Shown piece by piece: positions 10,880 to 23,800 of a stretch of 64,000 nucleotides of DNA. The notes beneath the pieces were generated by a model. The model did no database searches, was not told the origin of the DNA, and was given only the letters and a program-made list of their open reading frames with translations. Origin of the DNA: Micropterix aruncella (Eukaryota; Arthropoda; Insecta; Lepidoptera; Micropterigidae). The position numbers and the translations under genes were made by a program. Every line of letters starts with the position of its first letter. Positions within the stretch are counted from its first letter, which is position 1. Location of the stretch: positions 1,895,662 through 1,959,661 of the forward strand of contig OX155967.1 in the NCBI GenBank assembly GCA_944548615.1. Direction: 5' to 3'.

Positions 10880-11125
10880 GGATAGGAATCAATGAATGCT
10901 TTGAAAGCGTTTTACACCGACTATTCAAAGTTGTTTCTTTCCCTTGTAAAAAGTTATCTAAATTCTGTAAAAAAAGTAACTATTGGAGCAAGGTCTTGCA
11001 AGTACGGTGGGTGACCAAGAGTCTCCAGCCGCAACTCCTGCAACTTTGCGACTGTTTGCAGCGAAATCTGTGGTTATACGTTGTCATGCAGAAGCAGTGG
11101 CGATGAGCGATTGACCAGGCTCGAT
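10880..11125 (-). mobile_element. mariner transposase fragment
   Basis: The minus strand reads LLLHDNV.., then VAKLQELRLETLGHPPYLQDLAP, which matches the mariner block around the second and third catalytic aspartates (HDNARPHT..HPPYSPDLAPSD). Frameshifts and substitutions show a dead copy. No terminal repeats were located. Confidence 0.75.
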
Positions 11126-13300
11126 TATTTAATCATGAGGTTCCTCATCATTGATTGCAGTTCTTAACAGTACACATTTACGGTAACTGTATAGCAAGAC
11201 TGCAAGAAACTGTAATAGAAAACCGGCACAGGATCTCATATTTCTAAATAATGCAAATTTTCAACTTTACCATGGTTGCACAAGCGAAAATATTTGAGCA
11301 AAACAAACGACGGAAAGACAAATATCAGATTCTTAAAAAACAATAACGTGGCCTTGAATTTGACTTTTCAACTCAAACCCAAGTTATCTAAGTTCAAAGC
11401 GGTCAGTGTGAAAAAACAGCAATTACATAGGTAAGTACCCAATATGTATTACATTATTCTAATGTATATGTGGACATGATGCCAATAGAAGATCTAAATT
11501 AGTTCACGTCATATTTTCAACTTTAATCTATGTTGGTATTCAAAAAATGTGACAATGATGCTCTTCTTTTGTTTGCCGTTTCATCAATATCCCTAACAAG
11601 AACCCAGCAGAACCCAACGAACACCTTGATAACGGTATTCCATTGTAATGATATATCGGTGAAAGCATTCACGCTGCCCAAATTTTTCGGGAAAAACTCA
11701 AGGTGAGGATCTAAAAATAAAATTTTAGGCGATATTCTATATCCCATGCTCTTGTCCAACAGATCATTCACAATTAAAACATAGTTACCATCTTTTCTGT
11801 TGCCCAAAAAGCTTTATACAATTGCTCTAAATAAGAGGCAAATCAGCTTATTCGATATTTGTGAGTTTGGTACGAAAGTTTGGATCTTTCAACAATTTTC
11901 TTGTTTGTAGTCCAACAAATACCTTCGTTCAGCTTTGCTCCACTCAATTTGGTAAATTTTTCTTAGGTCTGGCCTTCTTTATCCCCAGCTTTTACATAGT
12001 CCTTCAAGAGGCCCAACTTGACATAAAGCAGAGCCAAACTATTGTATCGGGCTCAACCGGGAGTGTATTTCACATTTTCCTTTTCAGTGACAAATGCTAC
12101 TTACGAGGTAGAACATTTTTAAAGACAGATTCAGATTATACACACCAAAATACGAACCATTTTATATATAATATATAATTATATATATAATTATATATAA
12201 TTATATATATAATTATATATAATTAGATATATAATTATATATAATAATATATAATTATATACAATTATACATAATTATATATAATTATATATACTTTTAT
12301 ATAATTTGTATACCTATCCCAGGTGATGAAAAAATAAAAATATAAACAAAAGAACAGAAAGAAGCTTAATACTGAAAAAAAAATTAAAGCCCAAAACTCT
12401 TACGTGCTAGAATATTTTCAAAGGTAGTTTAAGATTTTTCACAACAAAATATATAGTATATGTACCAATTGTATCACATCCCAGATGCAAAATAGTTGTT
12501 GACTAGTGTTATAATTTTCGAAATTAGTGAACATTGTTCATTTTTATTAAATCCTTTTCTATACAAAATAATAACATGTGAATTGATTACAATAAATTTT
12601 AAACTAATCCATGACATGGCACTCGACGCTTCGACGCAAAATCTTAAAAACATTTGGTCGCTCACCAGTATACAGAAATAAGTCACAATTTTGTAAATAC
12701 CTTCCGTTTATTATCAAGCATTCTAGGAAAAGGATAATATTCAAAATTTCCTCTTCGATTGGTCCATATAATGGAAGCCCTATGCCATAAACCTCAATGC
12801 ACAATAAATAAGTAGATATGTCCGTCCGTCGCTCAAACCAATCATTATTGTCGATTATCATGTTTCAAACTGAGGTTTCTAAACGCCTCAATAAATAATT
12901 CACTAAACCTATAAAACTACTACTATATTTTGGAAGACTTGCGTTTCTTCGTAAACATATCGAACAAGCGTTATTTATCAATATAATATTTTTATCACAA
13001 CAAAATCAATTAACGCGTTATGTAATTGATACGTTTTTTATAAATATTAATATACAACTTTTCTAAAAAGGCCTTAAATTTACGAAAAAAATATTATTAG
13101 TGGAAGACACTATTGCCCAACAGTCGTAGATTAGAAACATCAAACAGTTTTTGTATACATATATGTAGATATAATATATATGTAACATATGTATATGTAA
13201 AATTGACTGCATTTTTATATGATATGCGAAAAGCATGTCTATTTTTGATTTTTGTATATAATTACTTTATATAATAATTGGAATTACTTTATAAAATACA
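11126..13300. other. AT-rich intergenic stretch between TTC4 and VGAT
   Basis: No host gene is recognised. Minus-strand frames at 11523-11807 and around 11860-12150 look like eroded coding sequence of some element, but I cannot assign a family. The region also holds the AT satellite at 12165-12305. Confidence 0.4.
12165..12305. repeat. AT-rich microsatellite (ATATATAATT-type)
   Basis: About 140 bp of imperfect repeats of TATATAATTATATA, self-complementary throughout. Confidence 0.9.
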
Positions 13301-13532
13301 ACATGGAAGACTTCGTTGCCTTTAAATCTATTTTTTAGTAAGTAAATCTGTATATTATTGTTTTCTAATATATGTAATATATATTATGTTTATAAATTAC
13401 ATTCAAATCACGTCAATTTAACAATCACAAGTATACGTTTAAATTTAAATATATTCATTATAAACCGCCAAAATATTGCAACATTAATATCAACAAAGTA
13501 ACTACGGATCTAGACATTGACGTATTTTTCTT

Positions 13533-13538
13533 TTTATT
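13533..13538 (-). promoter_or_regulatory. Candidate polyadenylation signal of VGAT
   Basis: TTTATT on the plus strand is AATAAA on the coding strand, about 100 nt after the VGAT stop at 13640. Other AT-rich candidates follow, so this is only one option. Confidence 0.4.
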
Positions 13539-13639
13539 GTTTCGGTGTGAGTTAATAGAAAGCGGATTGTGAAGTATAGTAGTGCCCGATATGTCTGGAA
13601 TGTATACGGAATCATGACGGGCTTCGCAACAAACGTCAT

Positions 13640-14824
13640 CTAGAAAGGTAATCCGATCTGGAACGCTTTTATGAGCGCCGATCCAGAATCGTACATGCCT
13701 ATAACGCCGAAAAGCACACCGAGGCTGATCACGAAGTAATCGTAGGCGATGGTGCCGCTGTCCAGCTGGTCTTTTTTTAGTTTTAAGTGGAAATAGCAGG
13801 GCCAGATGAAACTGAGCATCGTGCCCGTGAAGCTGCCGATGAAGCCCATCAGGATGGAGAAGTGCGGGATGAAGATGGCCATGAGGATCGTGAAGAGGAT
13901 GATGCCGACTCTCCAAGCGAGACCCCAGACTTTTAACTCGCCGTCCAGAGCCCAGATCGTGGGGAAGAAGGTTTTGGGCTTGCCTTTGAAGAGGGCTCGT
14001 TCCATCAGCTCGCAGGCGGCGTAATACGGGAGAGGGTAACTCAGCACCGCTTTGATCACTAAACAGAAATTCACTAAACCTTTGAAACCGGCGGAGTGGA
14101 GGTTGTTCGTGATGACTTGCTGGGTGTCGTTCTGGAAGGTCAAGAAACAGATCCAGCCGAAGAGCGATTTGAAAGCGGCGGCTGCGATGTGCGACCAGTT
14201 GATCATCCAGTGAAATTTGGAGCGATCCTCCATGTTGCCTTCCAACGTGGGCAGGAAGATCTGCGAGGTGTAGGAGAAGACGATGACGCCGAGGCTGATG
14301 GGGAAGTTCTCGAAGTCGATGGTCCACTTGACCTTGGACCAGCCCCAGTCGCCGATCTCCAGGATGCAGTAGCCGACGATGATGACGTTGATGAAGAGGT
14401 GGCTCATGGTGCACCAGAAGGAGAGCACGCTGACGGAGCGCAGGCTCTTGAGGAAGCCCAGCGGCAGCAGGAACACGCCGATGAGCATCATCCAGGAGCG
14501 CGTGTCGATGGAGCCGTCGGGGAAGGTGCCGATCATGAGGTCGCCGCAGACCACCACGTACAGGATGCACGTCATGAGCAGCTCGATGATCTGCGCGACG
14601 TTGACGACGCGCGCGCCGTACTTGGCGCCGAAGCACTCCTTGGCGATGCACACGTAGGAGTGGCGCACGCGCACCTTCTGCCCTGTGGCCGGGTCCACCT
14701 CGTAGAGGCACTCCACCAGTATTTTGCCCGTGTAGCAGCAGATGTAGGCGATGCCCACCATCGCCGCTATCGCCCAGTAGCCTCCGCGCAGCACGGCAAA
14801 CGGAAGCGACACTATGAACATTCC
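13640..14824 (-). CDS. VGAT: VGAT exon 4 (membrane domain)
   Basis: Acceptor TTTCCAG|GGAATG at 14825/14824; the stop codon's last base is 13640. It encodes about 394 aa, covering all transmembrane helices of the amino acid/auxin permease fold, ending ..AFQIGLPF. The segment around 14230-14720 is strongly G+C-rich at third positions compared with the rest of the exon and with its AT-rich surroundings. Confidence 0.95.
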   Translation of the reverse strand, partial: GMFIVSLPFAVLRGGYWAIAAMVGIAYICCYTGKILVECLYEVDPATGQKVRVRHSYVCIAKECFGAKYGARVVNVAQIIELLMTCILYVVVCGDLMIGTFPDGSIDTRSWMMLIGVFLLPLGFLKSLRSVSVLSFWCTMSHLFINVIIVGYCILEIGDWGWSKVKWTIDFENFPISLGVIVFSYTSQIFLPTLEGNMEDRSKFHWMINWSHIAAAAFKSLFGWICFLTFQNDTQQVITNNLHSAGFKGLVNFCLVIKAVLSYPLPYYAACELMERALFKGKPKTFFPTIWALDGELKVWGLAWRVGIILFTILMAIFIPHFSILMGFIGSFTGTMLSFIWPCYFHLKLKKDQLDSGTIAYDYFVISLGVLFGVIGMYDSGSALIKAFQIGLPF

Positions 14825-17800
14825 CTGGAAATAAGAATACTGACTTACTTCGCGAGTTCTTTTCGAGATCGTGCCGAACCGCAAACTCGGACGTTGCATA
14901 GATCGAATGGCAAAATGATCTCGACCTTCGCGAATTTTGAGAAACCTTTCGTCAGGCTAGGTGGGGGAAAGTGATAATGAGTTACGAACTCTTTGGAACC
15001 GTATAAAAATAAATACTAGTTCCGTTATAATGTTCTGTTCGATAACATTTGTTAAATGTTCTAAAAAAACTGATTTTCTTTAGTTTTTTTAATAAGAGTT
15101 TTCATCTTGTAGAAGCGTGTTGGCGAAATTGGAATAAAGGAACTTTGCTTGAACAATTACTGTACGGAGAAGTATTTCAAGACTTCAAGATATTTTAAGG
15201 GTTGTTGCTCCCCAATATTCTACGGTTGCGCGGTCACTGAATAACTGCTTAAAATAGTGGAAATCTTAATGTTTTGGAGGTCGTCATGTCACGGTTGGTT
15301 TTATTGCTGAATAAGTCAAGATTTCGATAGGTAGCCGCATAGTATTTTACACGATCGCTCAGGTATGAAAACGGTATCCGTACACTGTGTACAAGAGTGT
15401 AGGTATACCTTGAATGGTTAGGGACACGAAGAAAAAAATAGACCGAAGATTTAGCAACGCTCTGTGCATTTGTTACAACAGGATCTTGACCGTTCAGAAG
15501 CTCGATTCATAACTATGGACCAAACATATCTTCACCATTACGACCCTGAAACCAAACAATGGTCCATGACCTAAAACGAGCATCATTTGTAACTCCTAAG
15601 AAATTCAAGGCCATTCCATTCGCCGGTAAGATCATGGACTGTCTTTTCCGTGACAGTCAAAGGGTCTTGTCGATTCAATACCTCGATCATGTAGCTTCTA
15701 TAACGGGGGCTGTATATGCTGAACAAATAAAAAAATGCGGAACGAAACACGTGTAAAACAAAGGGGCAAACTTGCTAAAAAAAAATGTAGATAACGCCCC
15801 AGCACGCAAGTCCAGAATCGCGATCCTTGCCATTGAAGAGGTTGACTTTGATGTACTGGAATATCCTCTATACTCACTGGACATTTATCCTGGTGATTTC
15901 TATCTGTTTCTTATATTAAAGGAATATCTGAGAGGTTGACAATTTGAAGATAATTAGGCGGTAGTAGGTTATTAGGAAGGTGGTTTCATGTTTAGACTAT
16001 ATCAAGGGTATACACCTAAAAGGTGACTGTCGAAAAATAAAACAACATTCAATAATAGTTAGTCTCATAATACTCATTATCGCTTTTTATTGAACGCCGT
16101 ATTATTTGTGCAATTTAAAAGAGATGAGGCCTCCCAGAAAAAATATCTCTGCCCTCATGCCACTCAGGCCCCGATTGGCCTATATCGGCCACAACACGAT
16201 TCAGCGTGATGGCCCCGTTTTAATTTTATTTTAATTTAATTTGTTTTATTTTATTATGTTTTATTAAGTTAATATGTTTCATTTCAATTATGGGTACAGT
16301 GGTTTGGCAGCAATTAATGTTTTGATGAGACAGTATCGTAGTTCAATTTTTTTACAAATTTTTGCTAATTTTTTTTGGGACAGCAACTTGTCAATTGGCT
16401 GAGGGGCCGAGGCGTGAAGGGTTAACCTTCTAACGGGTAGGACAAATTTTCTAACGAAACCAGGGAAAAGGGTCGCTAAGGACCCCACTTTAATTGATAG
16501 ACTTAGTAAACTGAAACTAGTAATAATTAAGTTTGTAAACCAATAAAGCTAATACACGACTATGTAGAACTGTTAATAACCTCTCTAAATATTTCTCAAA
16601 ACCAGAAAACTCCATATCTCTAAAATTTTCTATAAGACTATATAAAAAATCGTTCTAATTATTATGAACATTTGCCAAAACAAACAATGAACAAAGAAAC
16701 AGTGACAAAACAAAGAAATAAAATGTTCTTAGGATACATAAATATAAATCATATTTACAGAAAATTTAAAAAACGACTTACAAACGAGGCATTTTTTCGA
16801 AGTTTCTTAATTTAGTAAATGCAATAATGCAATACTACATGCAATAATAATAATTAGGAGACATAAAGTTACAATAAAGAAAGAATACATACAACGCACG
16901 CAATTATGACTACAAAAATTGCTTTTGAAAGAAAACAAAATTGTAGGAATTAGAAATAGTGTAAATTATAATATTGCATGATCACTTAAATCATAATTTT
17001 CAGGAATAATAATCATTCGAAAAATTACTATAAAAATATTAAAATCCTCAATATTTCCAAATTTAACTCTTCACTAGCTTACTGTTTTTTTGCTGAATCA
17101 TTTTCTCCGCTGCCATTTTTTTCTGTTGCGGCAACAAAGTGCGGCAATACGTTACATTTGGTATGGTTCCCACCTTTTGGGAACATGGTCAAAAGTTTAG
17201 CGCACACATCCCCATTACCTGAATAGCGTTCGTGACGTTCCAAGCCGCCTGCCATTCGTTGATCTTAGCTCCCGGTCTCCCGCCGCCTTCGATTTCTCCG
17301 CCTTCTTCGGATGAGGCATAGAAATCCACGCTCTGCATACTAACTGGTCTGAAATGCAATAAAATTCGAGGTAAGTACTACTCATTCATTATATTCCAGC
17401 TATGATACACCATTGTAACAACTTCCAAGAAAGCAAGTGGCGAAATCTGTGGCTATGCTGACTACCGTAAAAATGGCCTGATGATGAGTCAACGGTTCTC
17501 GTTCAGTTGGGCCATTAAGACAGCTCTAGTTGCTTGTTACTTCTGCGCTTTCTTTTTGAATAGTACAGTCAATACTAATATGACAAGTAAGAATAGTCTG
17601 TCTTTAAACAACTATTATACGAGTAGATATGCATGATTCACAAAATCAACATATAAAAGGAAATTTAATATAGCGTCGCTGCCACCAACAGAAGCAGCAG
17701 CGCGACAACATTCTTTTCATCCCATCTATTCGAAAAGGACGACTTCGCCTAAAGTGGTGTTTTCTATAAGAAACTTTATAAGTGCGTCGCAATTATCTTT

Positions 17801-20800
17801 GCGGCTCACTTTTTGAATAAGTGCGCCGCAATTTATCTTTGCGGCGCACTTTTTGAATTTGGAACATCTTAGTCTTCAGCGCCGAAGAAATCGAACACAC
17901 AAGACATATTGTTTGAATAAAGACTGGCCGGTACGACGGCCCCTAGTCGCGCCGCCCGGCTGAATAAAAAAAAACAGATGAAATTAAAAACGCGCGAACG
18001 TCAATTGTTTTTGTCGCCAGCGTTTTTATTTCAAACACGGACATTATTTCAAACACGCAGAATATGAAATCTACAACAAGCTCAATTCCTAATAAAACTG
18101 TAACAACAAATATTCATAATTGCGGAAATGTCTCAAATGTAAATATAAGTGTTTAGTTGTTTTATTATAAATAGTATTTAATTTCAATTTAGTTGATACT
18201 CTATGTTTTACTAAATAATATTATTACAATAAAATATGAGGCCCCTTTTATTTTCTCATAGAGGGTGATGAAAAGTAGAGTGTATCACTCGGGCGCAAAA
18301 TATTTTTGGCTCGGGCGCTTTTTTGAATCCCTCGCTACGTTCAGGATTCTACTAAAGAATCCCTCGCTACGCTCGGGACTCTACTCTAGAATCCCTCACT
18401 TCGCTCTGGATTCAAAAAAGCGCCCTCGCCGTAAAAATATTATTTTGCTCCCTTGTGATACAATCTACTATTCAGAACCTATCACCGGGTTCAGCAACTA
18501 GAGCTGTCAACTACAACGGGAAGTTGTAGTTGACAGGTATAAGTAGCATGCGAACCCGTCACTTCAGGAAGTTTTAACAATATTGATCGTTTTGTCTCCC
18601 GTGAGGTGAGCGCAGAAGACTTAAGACGAAAAACAATCTGCCGTGCTAGCTACGCCACTGCCCCCCAGAGGCCAACGCCTTACGGTTAGGCACCGGGAGA
18701 GGTAACCAGCGGGTAGCCTCTCCCCCTGACCACCAGTTTTGGAAGGATATCTCCGTCTGGAATTAACGATCAGGATACCTTTAGCCTCCCGACTGGGCCG
18801 GGTTCGAAGTCACTTGCACGACTTCTACCTGCCGTGTGTTTAGAGGGGATTTGATTTGAATCTATCGCGGACCAAACGCATCTTTTGCCCGGCTTTGAAA
18901 TGAATTGATTATATAGGGTATTTACATTACTCAATGCTCTAACTAGAGCTGTGAAGTACAACGGGCGAACCCGTCACCCCAGGAAGTTTTAACGAGATTT
19001 ATCGTTATGTCAACCGTGAAGTGAGCGCAGAAGACTTAGGACGAAAACAATCCACAGTCTAGCTACGCCACCTGCCCATTAGAGGCCCACGCCTTACGGC
19101 TAGGCACCGGAAAAGGTAAACAGCGGGCAGTCTCACCCCCTGACTACCAGTTTTGGAAGGATATCACCGTCTGGAATTAACCATCAGGATACCTCCAGCC
19201 TCTGACTGGGCCGGGTTCGAAGTCACTTGCACGACTTCTAACTGCCGTGTGTTTAGCGGTGATTTGATTTGAATCGTGGTTGAAGACAGGTCAACATCCA
19301 TCTAATTTTCCAGGTAACCCCCTTTTTTACAACCAAATGACTGAACTAACTACGCCAATCGGAATTGGAACCCATACTCTAGGAAGGATCTCATCGATCT
19401 TCCAGAGAAGTTCCAGCAAAGAGCGACAGCGAAATGCCTTTTAACTTGAAGCGTCTAACATACGAGCAAAGATTGTCGGCTCTCGGTTTGAGCACTCTGG
19501 AGCAACGCAGGGCACTGGGTAACTTAACCGAGACATATAAGTCCCTGACTGCATTGTAGGACGTTCCTGGATTGCAATGACTATCTACACCATGAACACC
19601 AACACAAATCTGCTTGGACATCACCTAAAACTCGAGCGTGAATCATTCCATTGAAATCCCAAGAAACATTTCCTTAGCAGTAAAGTACTAAACGATTGGA
19701 ATGTTCTCCTTAATGAAGTGATCAGTGTTAAAACCCATCGGCTACGTAACGACCAAATTTGGTTGCACATCAGAACACCGTTGACTACGTAACAACCAAT
19801 ATTGGCAGCTAGCTCCCGGAGCGCACAGTAATATTATTTTCTAATTCGAACGCATCCTAAAATCCATACCAAATATCTCATTATTACCATAGATACATAT
19901 ACGGACGATATAATAATTTCGCGCGTCATTTCGTGAATATTTCTGGTAAAATTCCATTGTCAAACGTCATCATTTTTTTTTCGGGAAATCATAAAAAAAA
20001 AATATTGGATCGAGCTAATATCTAAATATTTTTGTATATAAATAATCGAAACGAAATATTACCTTTGATAGAGAATCTAATAAAGATCACGATAGTATTT
20101 ACAATTTCTAAATAGGGTTGCGTATTTTTTCGTAAGACAAGTACAAGTTAGAAATGCGGAGTTTTTTTAACTTTTTTGACTCTCATATTTATTCATAATT
20201 ATCTAATTGTTTTACAAAATGAGATTTCTATATTTTAGATAAGAAATTTTAATGCGATCTTTGTGCAGTTATTATTTTTAAGATTGCTTTGGTAGTTTCA
20301 TAGTTATACTACTTTTTGTCGAGCGCGGCGATGCTGCAAGAAATTCCAACAAATTGCCGCGGTCTGCCATGAAATTATGCCGCTACTCCAAGCGTTTATA
20401 AAAGCACAGGAGTAAGTGGTAAAAGTGTCGATGACTTTAAAAATAACATCACATTTTCGTAGTGTCAAATTAACGGCTAAAAACCGCTCTTGGACATGTC
20501 AAAATAATTGTGTTAGCTAGTAAGTCTCGTTACTACTCTTTACTTAACGTACAAAGGTAGTCAAGAATTTAACTACTAGATTGCCAAAAAATAAAAATAG
20601 ATAATCAAAATAGAAGCCTTATAATAGAAATAGAAAATAATTCGCATAGATACGTAGTAAAAGGTATTCATCGTAATATTCAGGTTGTCAGTAAAATGTT
20701 AAATAATCAAATTAAAGCTATGTTATTTATTTAAAAACTAAAAGTACAATTTTTTTATCGCCCCGAAAGTTTATAACTCACTATGTGAAACCACGAAAAA

Positions 20801-23800
20801 CGTGAAAATGTAACTTTGTAAGGTAAAGTAAAAAACTGGCTTCTAGATATTGGGCGTTCAAAAACTAAAGACCTTATTAATACTGTAGGGTGAATATTTA
20901 AAAAAATATGTATTTGTAAAATTGTGCATTATTACATATCATTTTCTTAAACATATACACTAGAATGTAGTGTTATTCATATATTTGTATATATTATTAC
21001 TTATTTTCCACTTAAATTTATTGCATATAATGTAAAGTTTACTTTATTTTTAGCCCTTAATTGCATACATATATATTTATTTTTTCTACTTTAAATTTTA
21101 CTTTAATTTGTGTAAACAACACATTTGTTAGATTTAGAAATATTTAAAATTGATCACCTTCGTCAGTTCGCGAGTTACAAAAATACAGTTGGTATAACAC
21201 AGCACAGCCAGAGACAGACCTTCTAGGTCTAGTTGGTTGTGCGATTTCGCCTCATTCGGATATGCTAGCATATTTATATGCATAGAGCTATGTTTTTCGC
21301 TATAATAATGTTTGTTCTTAATTATTCCTCATGTACAACAGTATGCATGTCCTTGTATTTTTTTTGTTCTTGTACGTTATAAATAAATAAATAAATAAAT
21401 AAAATAAATATAAGATCAAATAAAATAACCAGATAATAGGGCTCTACTAAAGTCATTTAAATAGGCACAATATTTGAAAAGTCATGGCCCTCAAATTCGT
21501 CCAGATCAAAGAAAGGGTGGCCTATCAGCATCTCCTTGATGTTTTTTTTTATTTTACGTCCTTCAGTGGTAGATTATAGAATTTATTTGCTAAGGTATAT
21601 CTAGCTTTTCCCGTTCCGTACTTTTTCAGTCGTATTCCACAGAAACTGTAATGCACGCCCGGACTCTGGCTTATCACCGTAAGCTGCCTGCCTGTTAAAT
21701 ATATCATAATAGTAATAATTAATAATAATAGCTTTTGATACCTTGGAGTCGGCCCGCCGTCCTGTTGGTAGCTGTTCTGGTAGCTGGTGAAGGTGTCTTC
21801 TTCGACCATCTTTCCGCTCGCGAAAGGGTTGTTTGGATTCGTCGACTGGTAGCCCAAAGCGCTGCCGTTTTCGTTGAGCGTCGACATCTCACAGCTCTCG
21901 TCCATATCTAGAAAATAATTAAGAAAATTCTATAAAGATGCTTATTCTATCGGTGTTTTCCTTAAATTTTAATATTGAGTATTCGTCTAGTTCTTGTCCT
22001 TGGTTTTAGATGGTATTTTATTAAATTATTAATACAGTGGCGCTTTGAAAATGAAACACAGATGAAGGATTCTGGGAGTTCTGTAGTTTCTAGTGTGTAG
22101 GTATGTAGTGTGTAGTTAGGGAAGAGTTCTGTAGTTTCTTACGTGGCTATTTTTTGTTTTGTTTATCTCGGCTGCCAGCGCCAACCCCTGCATAAAACCT
22201 CACGGACGTCGGCACACCAAGAAAAAAATATATAAAGCTACGTACGGGTCTCGTCACTGCCAACTCTCAATGATTCGGTGTACACCGTTTCACCGCTTCG
22301 TAAGGGAGAGGACGCAAGCGACCTCGAACTCGAAACCAATCGAGAGACCGGAGAAATCTGGTCACAATTGGAAGCAAGGGCGCGAGTGTCGGCCCGCCAG
22401 ATAACATTACTGGCTATCTCGCGGTAAAGGCGTTGGTCTCTTGCGGGTTGTGGCGTAGCTAGACGTCGGATTTGTAATGTCCAAAGTCTTCTACGCTCAC
22501 TGCACGGTCGATAGATCGATGAATCGTTAAAACGTCCTGCGGTGACGGGTTCGCCCGTTGTGGTTGACATCTCAATATGCCAACTCTCAATGGGAGCTAA
22601 GGGGCCCTTGCTGAGTTGATCACGAAGACCCATTCTGTTCAGGGTTGGTCACACTCACGGGTCAACACCCATCCGACGGCCTCCACGCATGAAGTGCGAG
22701 CCTGGGCAGGACTCTGGCCTTAGGGTTAGTTTCTCCTAGGAATCAACCTTCTGGCGCTTCTGGACGGTCTGCGCACCATGCGGCCTAAGCCAATCGATTG
22801 CGCACTTTGACTAACAGTCGGGGAGTCTGGAAGCAGAACTGTTTCCTATAGACCGGGGGTGGTTGCGAAACCTTACGGCGACTGCTCTTGAAACGACCAT
22901 CGGCTACCAGATCCTGGGTGAACAGCCGGGCAAAGGATGCCGTGGTCCGCGATAGATTCGGTATACACCGTTTCACCGCTTAGTAAGGGAGACGACCGCT
23001 AAAGCGACCTCGAACTCGTAACCAATCGAGAGACTGGAGTAATCTGGTCGCAATTGGAAGTAAGGGCGTGAGTGCAAGCCCGTGTAACACTCCTGGCTAT
23101 CTCGCGGTTAAGGCGTTGGCCTCTTACGGGTTTGTGGCGGAGCTTGACGGTGGACTGTTTTGTCCAGGTCTTCTGCGCTCACTCCAGGGAGATAGAAAGA
23201 CTAATTGTTAAAACTTCCTGAGGTGTCCGTTGTAGTTGACAACTCTAGTTGCCAACTCTCAATACCACGCATCCTTTGCCCGGCTGTTCACCCGGAATCG
23301 GGTAGCCGATGGTCGTTTCAAGAGCAGTCGCCGTAAGGAGAACAACCCCCGCTCTATAGGAGACAGTAATACTGTTCCAGACTCCTCCGACCCATTCTGG
23401 GCCAAGAGCCGGGCAAAGGATACCGTGGTCCGCGATAGATTCGGCTGACACCGTTTCACCGCTACGTAAGGGAGAGGACCGCACAAGCGACCCCGAACTC
23501 GTAACCAGTCGGGAGACCGGATTAATCTGGTCGCAACTGGAAGTAAGGGCGCGAGTGTCGGCCCGCTGGGTAACATACCTGGCTATCTCGCGGATAAGGC
23601 GTTGATCTCTTACGGGCATGTGGCGAAGCTTGACGGTGGACTGTTTGTCCTAAGTTTTCTGCGCTCACCTCACGGGAGACAGAACGATCATATTTCGTTA
23701 AAACTTCCTGAGGTGACGGGTTCGCCCGTTGTAGTTGACAGCTCTAATTGTTAGTCAGAATGCACAGTCGATTGGCTGACGCCGCACGGTGCGCAAACCG

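Noticed and set aside
12165..12305. Replication origin or CRISPR-like array
   Set aside because: It is plain AT microsatellite without spacers. The host is eukaryotic.
13458..14711. 417-codon minus-strand frame overlapping VGAT
   Set aside because: It is in another frame of the VGAT exon, rich in R/H/L and without domain features. The VGAT frame is clearly the coding one.
14096..14974. 292-codon open frame on the plus strand
   Set aside because: It is the antisense shadow of VGAT exon 4. The G+C-rich codons of VGAT suppress stops on the other strand. The product is low-complexity (D/E/A/H-rich) with no family features.
22238..23619. Several 100-130-codon frames on the minus strand
   Set aside because: They lie in Rep-A copies, recur wherever Rep-A does, are not conserved in length or frame between copies, and have no domain features.
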